From NCBI GenBank assembly GCA_036844705.1, contig DAIUFH010000061.1, positions 1 to 13,282 on the forward strand: a stretch of 13,282 bases of DNA. Direction: 5' to 3'. The translations under genes were made by a program, and so were the position numbers. Positions within the stretch are counted from its first letter, which is position 1; the number at the start of each line of letters is the position of its first letter. Origin of the DNA: DAIUFH01 sp036844705 (GTDB taxonomy: Bacteria; Bacillota; Clostridia; Tissierellales; Tissierellaceae). The notes beneath the pieces are model-generated. The model saw nothing but the letters and a program-made list of their open reading frames with translations. It was not told where the DNA came from and searched no databases. Shown here piece after piece: positions 1 through 5,469 of the stretch.

Positions 1-291
1 AAATTCAAAAAATCACTGACTTTCATTCCTGCTAGGAATGACTAATATCCTTCATCAAATGGTGTAAAAAGATATCAAAGTATCATATTTTGCAATATTA
101 TGAAAATATATATTTACATATTAAAACCTTGAATACTCTTACCACCTATTTCAATTGGCATTTCTCCGATGACTTATGCTGTTGTAAATGGTAAAATAAA
201 GTATATATTAAAATAATTACAAAAGTAATGGATATAGAGGTAATATGTTTGAAAAGTATTGAAATTATTAGAAAGGAGAACTAAATATAAG
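1..291. other. Non-coding region upstream of the adenosyltransferase gene
   Basis: Very AT-rich stretch with no credible gene. It contains a short hairpin at 23-41 (listed separately) and a possible weak promoter for the next gene: TTGTAA at 182-187 and TATATT at 204-209, spaced 16 bp. No cobalamin riboswitch core can be recognised, although the downstream gene acts in B12 metabolism. A short stretch on the minus strand around 120-175 reads as a protein-like peptide of about 19 residues, but it is closed by stops on both sides and has no well-placed ribosome binding site. Confidence 0.5.
23..41. repeat. Small perfect hairpin, 8-bp arms
   Basis: TCATTCCT (23-30) and AGGAATGA (34-41) are perfect inverted copies around a 3-nt loop GCT. 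No T-run follows, so it is not a standard intrinsic terminator. The CATTCC...GGAATGAC ends resemble those of short palindromic repeats dispersed in many bacterial genomes, so it may be a reduced copy of such a repeat. It could equally belong to the 3' end of a gene outside the window. Confidence 0.45.
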
Positions 292-807
292 ATGGATAAA
301 GGATATATACATGTATATACAGGAAATGGGAAGGGTAAGACAACGGCGGCTTTTGGATTAGCAGTACGAGCACTATTATCAGGCAAAAAAGTTTTTATAG
401 GTCAATTTGTTAAGGATATGAAATACAATGAAACAAAGCTTGTAGAATACTTTGATAACATCGAAATTGAACAACTTGGGAGAGGTTGCTTTATTACTAA
501 TACTCCAAATGAAGAGGATGTTAAAGCTGCGCAAAATGGTCTTAAAGAGTGTAGTAAAAAGTTATCTAGTGGGAAATATGATTTGATTATATTAGATGAG
601 ATTTTTATAGCACTATACTTTAAACTCTTGGAGGTTAAAGATGTGTTAGATGCATTAAATAATAAGGCTTTCAATACCGAGGTGGTGTTGACAGGAAGAT
701 ATGCATCTGAAGAATTAATAGATATTGCAGATTTAGTAACAGAAATGGTAGAAGTAAAGCACTATTATACTCAAGGGGTATTATCAAGAGATGGCTTTGA
801 TCATTAA
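292..807 (+). CDS. cobO: Cob(I)yrinic acid a,c-diamide adenosyltransferase, CobO/BtuR type
   Basis: Transfers the 5'-deoxyadenosyl group of ATP to the cobalt of reduced corrinoids, giving the coenzyme form of vitamin B12; a soluble cytoplasmic enzyme. The protein of 171 residues matches the usual family length. It has the family P-loop GNGKGKTT at residues 11-18, directly after the first strand, a Walker B-like DLIILDE at 97-103 and the characteristic C-terminal stretch around KHYYTQGVLSRDG (156-168). I chose ATG 292 because AAGGAG at 273-278 lies upstream of it. A TTG at 259 would extend the frame by 11 residues but has no ribosome binding site, and its extension would encode over that site. 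The gene stands alone with no other B12 genes near it, suggesting salvage or coenzyme maintenance rather than a local synthesis operon. The next gene starts 91 bp downstream behind its own putative promoter. Confidence 0.93.
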   Translation: MDKGYIHVYTGNGKGKTTAAFGLAVRALLSGKKVFIGQFVKDMKYNETKLVEYFDNIEIEQLGRGCFITNTPNEEDVKAAQNGLKECSKKLSSGKYDLIILDEIFIALYFKLLEVKDVLDALNNKAFNTEVVLTGRYASEELIDIADLVTEMVEVKHYYTQGVLSRDGFDH

Positions 808-845
808 TGTGTTATATTTTTATAGTCTTAAGGTAAATATTGGTG

Positions 846-851
846 TATAAT
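846..851 (+). promoter_or_regulatory. Putative -10 box for the LapA-domain gene
   Basis: A perfect TATAAT lies 48 bp before the start codon. The sequence 17 bp upstream (TAGTCT, 823-828) is a poor -35 box, so the promoter call rests mostly on the -10 box. Confidence 0.4.
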
Positions 852-898
852 ACAAATAAATCAATCTAAATGTAAACATCTCATTAGGAGGAGATTCT

Positions 899-1294
899 AT
901 GAAGTTAAAAGCAAATACGGAATTTAAATTTATTATTTCATTGATGTTTGCTATTTTAGTTGCAATCTTTGCTATTCAAAATGCTGGTAATGTAGAAATT
1001 AGATTTTTCTCTTGGCATTTTTCTGTATCTCAAGCTGTGGTTATACTTGGCTCTGCTATTGTAGGCTCTATTATTTTACTTTTACTAGGACTGGTAAATC
1101 AAATAAAGCAAAATTTGAAAATGAAGCAATTATCTAAAGAATTAGAACTCCTTAGAAGTGAGAATAATGAGCTTCAAGCTAAATTAGATAATTTATCTTT
1201 AGTAAATATAGAAAAAGATAAAGTAGAAACAGAAGAAAAGATACCTACAGAATTAAAAACAGAAGAATTAGATGAAGATTTAAGAGAAAAGTAA
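899..1294 (+). CDS. LapA-domain (DUF1049) membrane protein with coiled-coil tail
   Basis: Small inner-membrane protein of 131 residues. It shows the LapA-domain pattern: a first hydrophobic segment at about 12-27, the motif FAIQNAGNVEIRFF at 24-37, then a second hydrophobic segment at about 43-67. A charged heptad-like region follows (about 70-105, rich in L, E, K and N), probably a coiled coil, and then an acidic tail. Family members in Gram-negatives (LapA/YciM partner, now LapA-LapB) take part in controlling lipopolysaccharide synthesis. That role cannot apply directly in a Gram-positive, so the function here is unknown. The start is supported by AGGAGG at 886-891. The gene ends at a strong inverted repeat shared with the convergent gene. 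Confidence 0.85.
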   Translation: MKLKANTEFKFIISLMFAILVAIFAIQNAGNVEIRFFSWHFSVSQAVVILGSAIVGSIILLLLGLVNQIKQNLKMKQLSKELELLRSENNELQAKLDNLSLVNIEKDKVETEEKIPTELKTEELDEDLREK

Positions 1295-1335
1295 AATAAC
1301 AATAAGGATACCATGGTATCCTTATTGTTATTTTA
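1292..1335. terminator. Bidirectional terminator, 22-bp perfect inverted repeat
   Basis: Perfect arms of 22 nt (1292-1313 and 1314-1335) meet at the centre CCATGG, with the core GGATACCATGGTATCC. The left end contains the stop codon of the LapA-domain gene and the right end stops 2 bp before the stop of the minus-strand metallopeptidase. The arm ends are A-rich on the left and T-rich on the right, so either strand gives a stem followed by a U-rich run. It would end both convergent transcripts. Confidence 0.88.
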
Positions 1336-1337
1336 AG

Positions 1338-1718
1338 TTAGTGATTTCTATTTCGATATCTTTGAATGTTTTCCGCATCCTTAATTTCAAGATCTCTTTC
1401 TCCTGCCAGAGATTCCAAGTGATGAGTAAATTCATGTAGTAGTGTATTTTTTAGCTTTTTTCTTAGATTTTCATAAGATAATCCATTATAGGCCTTCTTA
1501 AATGAGCCATAATAAATTGCTATATTTCTTCCTGAAGAGCTTCTTCTATATTCACCTAAAATATACAATGGATCATCTTCACGACTTTCTAAGTGAAGCT
1601 TATATCTTGGAAGCAATACTACGCCCTCGTTGAGCTTATTAAAAAATTCTTTTGGTATTTCTTCACATATTTCTTCTAGCATTATATGAATATCATCTAT
1701 CGATGGAAAGTTTGTCAT
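1338..1718 (-). CDS. Small zincin-like metallopeptidase family protein
   Basis: A 126-residue protein of the short zincin-like family (Pfam Zincin_1, formerly DUF1025). The zinc-binding motif HEFTH is at residues 95-99, followed by HLESLAGERDLE, with further conserved blocks LPRYKLHLESREDDPLYILG (36-55) and IAIYYGSF (66-73). In zincins the two histidines bind zinc and the glutamate is catalytic; the third ligand is not obvious. No signal peptide or membrane segment is visible, so it is probably cytoplasmic. The natural substrate of this family is not established. The start ATG is preceded on the minus strand by GAAAGGA with good spacing. It is transcribed against the LapA-domain gene and divergently from the DUF4846 gene. 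Confidence 0.88.
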   Translation of the reverse strand: MTNFPSIDDIHIMLEEICEEIPKEFFNKLNEGVVLLPRYKLHLESREDDPLYILGEYRRSSSGRNIAIYYGSFKKAYNGLSYENLRKKLKNTLLHEFTHHLESLAGERDLEIKDAENIQRYRNRNH

Positions 1719-1825
1719 TGCAAATTATCCTTTCATAATTAGTCTTGGTTATTACTTTTAATATATCACAATTTTTAAAATAAAAAATGAATTATATTTA
1801 CTTTATCTATTCTTGAAATTTATCA

Positions 1826-1854
1826 TTGAAATTACTTTTTTAATATCTTTTAAT
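1826..1854 (+). promoter_or_regulatory. Putative promoter of the DUF4846 gene
   Basis: TTGAAA (1826-1831) and TTTAAT (1849-1854) are separated by 17 bp, each one base from the sigma-A consensus. The start codon lies 55 bp downstream. A second possible -10 box, TACAAT at 1882-1887, sits closer but has no matching -35 box. Confidence 0.55.
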
Positions 1855-1909
1855 ATGGTAAAATAGGACAACAAATATTGGTACAATGATTCTGCAGGAG
1901 GAAGATACG

Positions 1910-2797
1910 ATGAAAATTATTTACTATATATTTATTATAATAATTTTATTGACGGGTTATGTTATAAATAATTCTAAAGAAATATCTTCACAAATATCGG
2001 ATATATCTGAACCGAATGTTCAAGATATTATGATTCCTAAAACTAATCTTGTTAACCCAGAAGGAAGCAAAATAGAGGAAAGATATTCTACACCAAAAGA
2101 TTATACTAGGGTGGAAGTATCTGAGGATAGTTTTGGAAAGTTCTTAAGAAACTCAAAATTAAAATCTTATGGAGAAAAAGTGCTATATTATGATGGCAGA
2201 ATAAAAAATAAGAGCAACGTTTATGATAGTGTTTTTGATGTAGAAATTGGTAATAGGGATTTACACCAATGTGCCGACGCGATAATGCTTTTAAGAGCAG
2301 AATATTTATATTCTCAGGAACTTTATGATCAAATTCATTTTAACTTCGTTTCGGGTTTTAATGCAAGGTATGATAAATGGATGGAAGGCTATAGAATAAA
2401 GGTAGAAGGAAACAACGTAAGCTATTATAAAGCAACTGAGCCATCTAATACATATGAAACATTTCGTAAGTTTATGGACATGGTATTTGCGTATTCAGGA
2501 ACATTATCACTAGAAAATGAACTCGATAACGTAAAAGTAGAAGAAATGGAGATAGGAGATGTATTTATAGTCGGAGGCAGTCCTGGGCATGCTGTGATTG
2601 TAGTGGATATGGCAGTAAACGAAACAGGAGAAAAGATGTTCATGCTTGCCCAATCCTATATGCCGGCACAACAAACTCAAATTCTTATAAATCCAACTGA
2701 CAAGACCATAAGTCCATGGTACAGGGTATGCTCTGAAGAGCGTTTGATTACACCAGAATGGACCTTTGACTGGGATCATTTAAAAAGATTTAATTGA
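1910..2797 (+). CDS. DUF4846 domain protein, exported or membrane-anchored
   Basis: Protein of 295 residues that begins with a short basic stretch and a hydrophobic segment (about 4-18) and no lipobox cysteine, so it is probably anchored or secreted by an uncleaved or cleaved signal segment. A polar linker follows to about residue 60. The rest fits the DUF4846 pattern: VFDVEIGNRDLHQCADAIML (108-127) with LRAEYLY after it, IGDVFIVGGSPGHAVIVVD (215-233), LAQSYMPAQ (246-254) and SPWY with TPEW near the C-terminus. I choose ATG 1910 because GGAGG at 1897-1901 is 8 bp upstream; the longer frame from 1886 would overlap this site. Function is unknown. Cys121 at the head of a helix together with the GHAVIVVD strand (His227) looks like the layout of papain-like cysteine hydrolases, an inference only. 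It is monocistronic, between its own promoter and a probable terminator. Confidence 0.85.
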   Translation: MKIIYYIFIIIILLTGYVINNSKEISSQISDISEPNVQDIMIPKTNLVNPEGSKIEERYSTPKDYTRVEVSEDSFGKFLRNSKLKSYGEKVLYYDGRIKNKSNVYDSVFDVEIGNRDLHQCADAIMLLRAEYLYSQELYDQIHFNFVSGFNARYDKWMEGYRIKVEGNNVSYYKATEPSNTYETFRKFMDMVFAYSGTLSLENELDNVKVEEMEIGDVFIVGGSPGHAVIVVDMAVNETGEKMFMLAQSYMPAQQTQILINPTDKTISPWYRVCSEERLITPEWTFDWDHLKRFN

Positions 2798-2861
2798 ATG
2801 AATAATTATTGAAGGTGTTTCAACTTTTCTTATGATTAAAGGACGTTTTAACTGTTATTTT

Positions 2862-2885
2862 AAGACAGATGGAATGTCTTTTTTG
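2862..2885 (+). terminator. Probable terminator after the DUF4846 gene
   Basis: AAGACA (2862-2867) and TGTCTT (2875-2880) form a 6-bp stem with a 7-nt loop and run straight into TTTT. The stem is short, so strength is uncertain. A weaker hairpin, TTGAA/TTCAA at 2809-2823 followed by CTTTTCTT, lies just upstream and may help. Confidence 0.5.
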
Positions 2886-2911
2886 TGTTCGTTTAAGAAT
2901 TCAATTTTTTA

Positions 2912-2940
2912 TTGATTATGTTATTACATAATGATATAAT
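2912..2940 (+). promoter_or_regulatory. Promoter of the sugar operon and its DeoR regulator
   Basis: TTGATT (2912-2917) and a perfect TATAAT (2935-2940) are 17 bp apart, a close sigma-A match. The leader to the regulator start at 3004 is about 55 nt. This is the only clear promoter I find before the catabolic genes, although internal promoters at 3775-3827 and 5409-5469 are possible. Confidence 0.72.
2915..2932. promoter_or_regulatory. Candidate operator: 7-bp inverted repeat inside the promoter
   Basis: ATTATGT (2915-2921) and ACATAAT (2926-2932) are perfect inverted copies around TATT, filling most of the space between the -35 and -10 boxes. A repressor bound here would block RNA polymerase. 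Since the first gene downstream is a DeoR-family repressor, autoregulation is the natural reading, but AT-rich DNA makes chance inverted repeats fairly common. Confidence 0.45.
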
Positions 2941-2981
2941 CAAAATAAATCTTTAAGAGTCATAATATTTCAAAATAAATC
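2941..2981. promoter_or_regulatory. Direct repeat downstream of the -10 box, possible operator
   Basis: The 11-mer CAAAATAAATC occurs at 2941-2951, immediately after TATAAT, and again at 2971-2981; a partial CAAAAT follows at 2981-2986. The copies are 30 bp apart, about three helical turns, so they lie on the same face of the DNA. That is consistent with cooperative binding of a regulator near the transcription start, though both are simple AT-rich words. Confidence 0.4.
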
Positions 2982-3003
2982 AAAATGGGTGATGGGGAGT
3001 GAC

Positions 3004-3774
3004 ATGCTAAAGGGAGAAAGACTATATAAAATTGTAGATTATATAAATGAAAAGAAAACGGTTACCATAAATGAGTTATGTGACTTTTTAAATGTTTCAA
3101 AGCCTACTATAAATCGAGATTTAAAAATATTGGAGGAAGAAAAATTAATCACAAGAACTCATGGTGGTGCAATGAGTTTGACAAAAGGAACGCGATTTGA
3201 GCCTATTTATATTGTAAAAGAAAGGGAGAGAATTCTTGAGAAGGATGCCATTGCATCTCGTGCGAGCGAATTCATAAAACAGGGTGAGACAATTTACTTG
3301 GATTCAGGAACAACGACATTAGCTTTGGCAAAAAAAATAGTAGGGATGAGTAATATTACTGTCATAACAAATGATTTGAAAATAGCATATATACTTTGTT
3401 CTGTAAACGATATTGAACTAGTTGTATTAGGAGGTCAGCAAAGAAAGGGAGTATATTCCCTATTGGGGCCGTTCGCAGAAAATACTTTAAAAATATTAAA
3501 TATTGATAAGGCTTTCTTAGGTGCTGATGCCATAGATTTAGAAAAGGGCATTACTAATTCCAATATTGATGAGAGTAATTTAAAGAAAAGCATAATAGAA
3601 ATGTCCAATGAGGTAATAGCTCTAACGGATAGTAGCAAGTTTGGAAATGTTTGCTTTGTGAAAGTGTGTGATATACATGAAGTTAATTCGATTATAACTG
3701 ATTCAAATATTTCAAAAGCTGAAATTAAAAAATTTCAATATGAGAATATAAAACTTCACATTGTTGAACTTTAA
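3004..3774 (+). CDS. DeoR-family transcriptional repressor of the sugar operon
   Basis: A 256-residue regulator with the two DeoR-family domains. The N-terminal winged helix-turn-helix spans about residues 1-57, with recognition region INELCDFLNVSKPTINRDL (22-40) and the typical RTHGGA at 51-56. The C-terminal sugar-phosphate-sensing domain shows YLDSGTTT (98-105), ITND (121-124), LGG (142-144), FLGADAID (171-178) and LTDSSKFG (207-214). Family members usually repress a neighbouring catabolic operon and are released by a phosphorylated intermediate of that pathway. ATG 3004 is preferred: GGGGAG at 2994-2999 precedes it and the MLKGERL start fits the family. GTG 2989 and ATG 2992 lie at or before that site. 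The gene leads the operon, and the catabolic genes begin 53 bp downstream. A product of the FGGY kinase is the likely inducer (inference). Confidence 0.9.
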   Translation: MLKGERLYKIVDYINEKKTVTINELCDFLNVSKPTINRDLKILEEEKLITRTHGGAMSLTKGTRFEPIYIVKERERILEKDAIASRASEFIKQGETIYLDSGTTTLALAKKIVGMSNITVITNDLKIAYILCSVNDIELVVLGGQQRKGVYSLLGPFAENTLKILNIDKAFLGADAIDLEKGITNSNIDESNLKKSIIEMSNEVIALTDSSKFGNVCFVKVCDIHEVNSIITDSNISKAEIKKFQYENIKLHIVEL

Positions 3775-3777
3775 TCG

Positions 3778-3798
3778 TAAATAATTATTAATTATTTA
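3778..3798. promoter_or_regulatory. AT-only 10-bp palindrome between regulator and catabolic genes
   Basis: TAAATAATTA (3778-3787) and TAATTATTTA (3789-3798) are perfect inverted copies around a single T. All bases are A or T, so an RNA hairpin would be weak and there is no T-run after it. A protein-binding site controlling the genes downstream is as likely as a weak transcript end of the regulator gene. It does not match the inverted repeat in the operon promoter. Confidence 0.4.
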
Positions 3799-3827
3799 TA
3801 AAAGTACTAAAAAAGGGGAGAGTTTTT

Positions 3828-4646
3828 ATGAGCAAAAAATGGATAGTTGAGGTATTAGGTACCGATAAGGCAATTATAGGTATGTGTCACTTCTTGCCTT
3901 TACCTGGTGATCCATACTATGACAAAGTTGGAGGAATGGAAAAGGTTATTGAGGCTGCAAGATTGGATTTATTGGCTCTACAAGAAGGTGGAGTAGATGC
4001 TGTAATGTTCTCAAATGAATTTAGTTTACCATATCTAACAAACGTTAGAACTGAAACGGTTGCATCAATGGCGAGAATAATTGGCGAGTTAATGCATGAT
4101 ATCAAAATACCGTTTGGTGTAAACGTACTTTGGGATCCAAGACAGTCTCTTAATTTAGCTGTAGCAACTGGTGCAAAATTTGTAAGAGAAATATTTACAG
4201 GGGTTTATAGTAGTGACTTTGGTCTATGGAATACAAATTGTGGAGATGTAATCAGACATAAACATAGTATAGGCGCAGATGATGTAAAATTGTTATTCAA
4301 TATAGTTCCAGAGGCTGCTAGTTATCTATCGAATAGAGATATTATAAGTATAGCTAAGTCTACTGTGTTTAATGCTAAACCAGATGCAGTATGTGTTTCA
4401 GGATTAACTGCAGGTGCTGAGACTGATAGTACTATTTTAAAACAAGTTAAAGATACTGTACCTGATACAATTGTTTTTGCCAATACAGGTGTTAAGGTAG
4501 AAAATATTGAACAACAATTGAGTATAGCTGATGGTGCTGTTGTTGGAACTTCTTTTAAGAAGGATAGAGTATTTGAAAATCCAGTAGATGTAGATAGAGT
4601 AAGAGAGTTGATGGACAAGGTTAAAAAGTTTAGAGAAAATCTATAA
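3828..4646 (+). CDS. BtpA/SgcQ family TIM-barrel protein
   Basis: A 272-residue protein of the BtpA/SgcQ family (Pfam BtpA), usual length about 250-280. The N-terminal IIGMCHFLPLPGDPYYD, the strand-loop blocks GGVDAVMFSNEFSLPY, IPFGVNVLWDPRQSLNLAVATGAKFVRE and the C-terminal VFANTGVKVENIEQQL followed by DGAVVGTSFKKD are typical. The last block resembles the phosphate-binding end of phosphate-handling TIM barrels. BtpA was named from a cyanobacterial photosystem I factor, which cannot be its role here. SgcQ belongs to an Escherichia coli sugar gene cluster that also has a DeoR-type regulator, but its reaction is not established to my knowledge. With a kinase, phosphatase and sugar transporter in the same operon, an isomerase, epimerase or lyase acting on a phosphorylated sugar is the best inference. 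Good AAGGGGAG site at 3813-3820. Confidence 0.85.
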   Translation: MSKKWIVEVLGTDKAIIGMCHFLPLPGDPYYDKVGGMEKVIEAARLDLLALQEGGVDAVMFSNEFSLPYLTNVRTETVASMARIIGELMHDIKIPFGVNVLWDPRQSLNLAVATGAKFVREIFTGVYSSDFGLWNTNCGDVIRHKHSIGADDVKLLFNIVPEAASYLSNRDIISIAKSTVFNAKPDAVCVSGLTAGAETDSTILKQVKDTVPDTIVFANTGVKVENIEQQLSIADGAVVGTSFKKDRVFENPVDVDRVRELMDKVKKFRENL

Positions 4647-4667
4647 TATATTAGAATAGGTGATACT

Positions 4668-5408
4668 TTGAGTTTTATTTTAGATTTGCATAACCATACG
4701 ATAGCCAGTGGTCATGCTTATAGTACAGTTCAGGAAATTGCTCAACAATCAAAGGAGAAGGGTTTAAAAATGATTGGAATTACTGATCATGGACCTTTGA
4801 TGCCAGGCGTTCTAAGTTCCTCATTTACAGGTAATTTGATAATATTACCTGAGTATATATATGGTGTAGAGGTTTTAAGAGGTGTTGAAGCTAATATACT
4901 AGATCAGGATGGAAAGTTGGATGTGCCTGAAAGAAGGTTAAGAAGATTGGATATTGTACTAGCTGGATTGCATGATGTTGTTGTAGAGCCTTGGGATATT
5001 AAGGGTAATACAAGGGCTATATTAAATGCAATGGAAAACGATTTAGTAGATATAATATCTCACCCTGGTAATCCAATATTTCCAATTGATAAAGAGGCTA
5101 TTGTATTACAGGCGAAGAAGACGAATACTTTATTAGAAGTAAATGATGGCTCTTTTAGAGGTCAAAGTAGATTGGGTAGTTATGAAAATTGTTATGAAAT
5201 ACTTAGATTCTGTATTAAACATGAAGTACCAATAATTGTCGGTAGTGATAGTCACATTTCCTTTGATGTAGGACATTTTGATAATGCAATAAAATTGTTA
5301 AAAGATATAAATATGCCAGAAGAATTGATTATGAACTTTTCAACTGAAAAAGTCAGAGATTATTTATTCAAAAAAGGAAAATCAAGGTTTTCAAAAAATA
5401 ATTCTTAA
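4668..5408 (+). CDS. PHP-domain phosphatase, YcdX-like
   Basis: A 246-residue PHP hydrolase with almost the same length as Escherichia coli YcdX (245). All nine trinuclear-zinc ligands known for YcdX have counterparts: H8, H10, H16, H41, E74, H102, H132, D194 and H196, in the motifs DLHNH, SGHAYST, TDHGP, GVEAN, GLHD, SHPGNP and GSDSH. It should therefore be an active cytoplasmic metal-dependent phosphoesterase; a sugar phosphate from this pathway is the probable substrate, by context only. The start is TTG 4668: AGGTGAT (4658-4664) sits just upstream and MSFILDLHNHT is the expected beginning, while the next ATG comes after the first ligands. The weak start may keep its level below that of its neighbours. 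It begins 21 bp after the BtpA-family gene. Confidence 0.87.
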   Translation: MSFILDLHNHTIASGHAYSTVQEIAQQSKEKGLKMIGITDHGPLMPGVLSSSFTGNLIILPEYIYGVEVLRGVEANILDQDGKLDVPERRLRRLDIVLAGLHDVVVEPWDIKGNTRAILNAMENDLVDIISHPGNPIFPIDKEAIVLQAKKTNTLLEVNDGSFRGQSRLGSYENCYEILRFCIKHEVPIIVGSDSHISFDVGHFDNAIKLLKDINMPEELIMNFSTEKVRDYLFKKGKSRFSKNNS

Positions 5409-5426
5409 TGTGGACTTATTTTATTG

Positions 5427-5441
5427 TTGAAAACGGTTACA
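5427..5441 (+). promoter_or_regulatory. cre site, CcpA catabolite repression
   Basis: TTGAAAACGGTTACA matches every fixed position of the Gram-positive cre consensus WTGNAANCGNWNNCW. It lies 29 bp before the kinase start codon, inside the operon, so CcpA bound here could act as a roadblock to transcription of the kinase and transporter genes or repress a local promoter. A possible local -35 box, TTGAAA (5427-5432), overlaps it, but the -10 candidate (TATTTG, 5450-5455) is poor. Confidence 0.75.
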
Positions 5442-5469
5442 TTTAGAAATATTTGAAAGGAGATACCAG

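Noticed and set aside
120..175. Protein-like minus-strand peptide of about 19 residues (includes MPIEIGGKSIQGF)
   Set aside because: Closed by stops on both sides, with no properly spaced ribosome binding site and nothing to support it beyond its reading like a protein.
259..291. In-frame TTG extension of the adenosyltransferase
   Set aside because: No ribosome binding site precedes it and it would encode through the AAGGAG site serving ATG 292; the family starts near MDKGYIHVYTGNGKGKTT.
1..291. Cobalamin riboswitch ahead of the cobO-type gene
   Set aside because: No recognisable B12-box or conserved core; the region is too AT-rich and lacks the expected paired elements.
174..386. Minus-strand open frame of 70 codons
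   Set aside because: Overlaps the start of the adenosyltransferase gene, has low-complexity hydrophobic content and no ribosome binding site.
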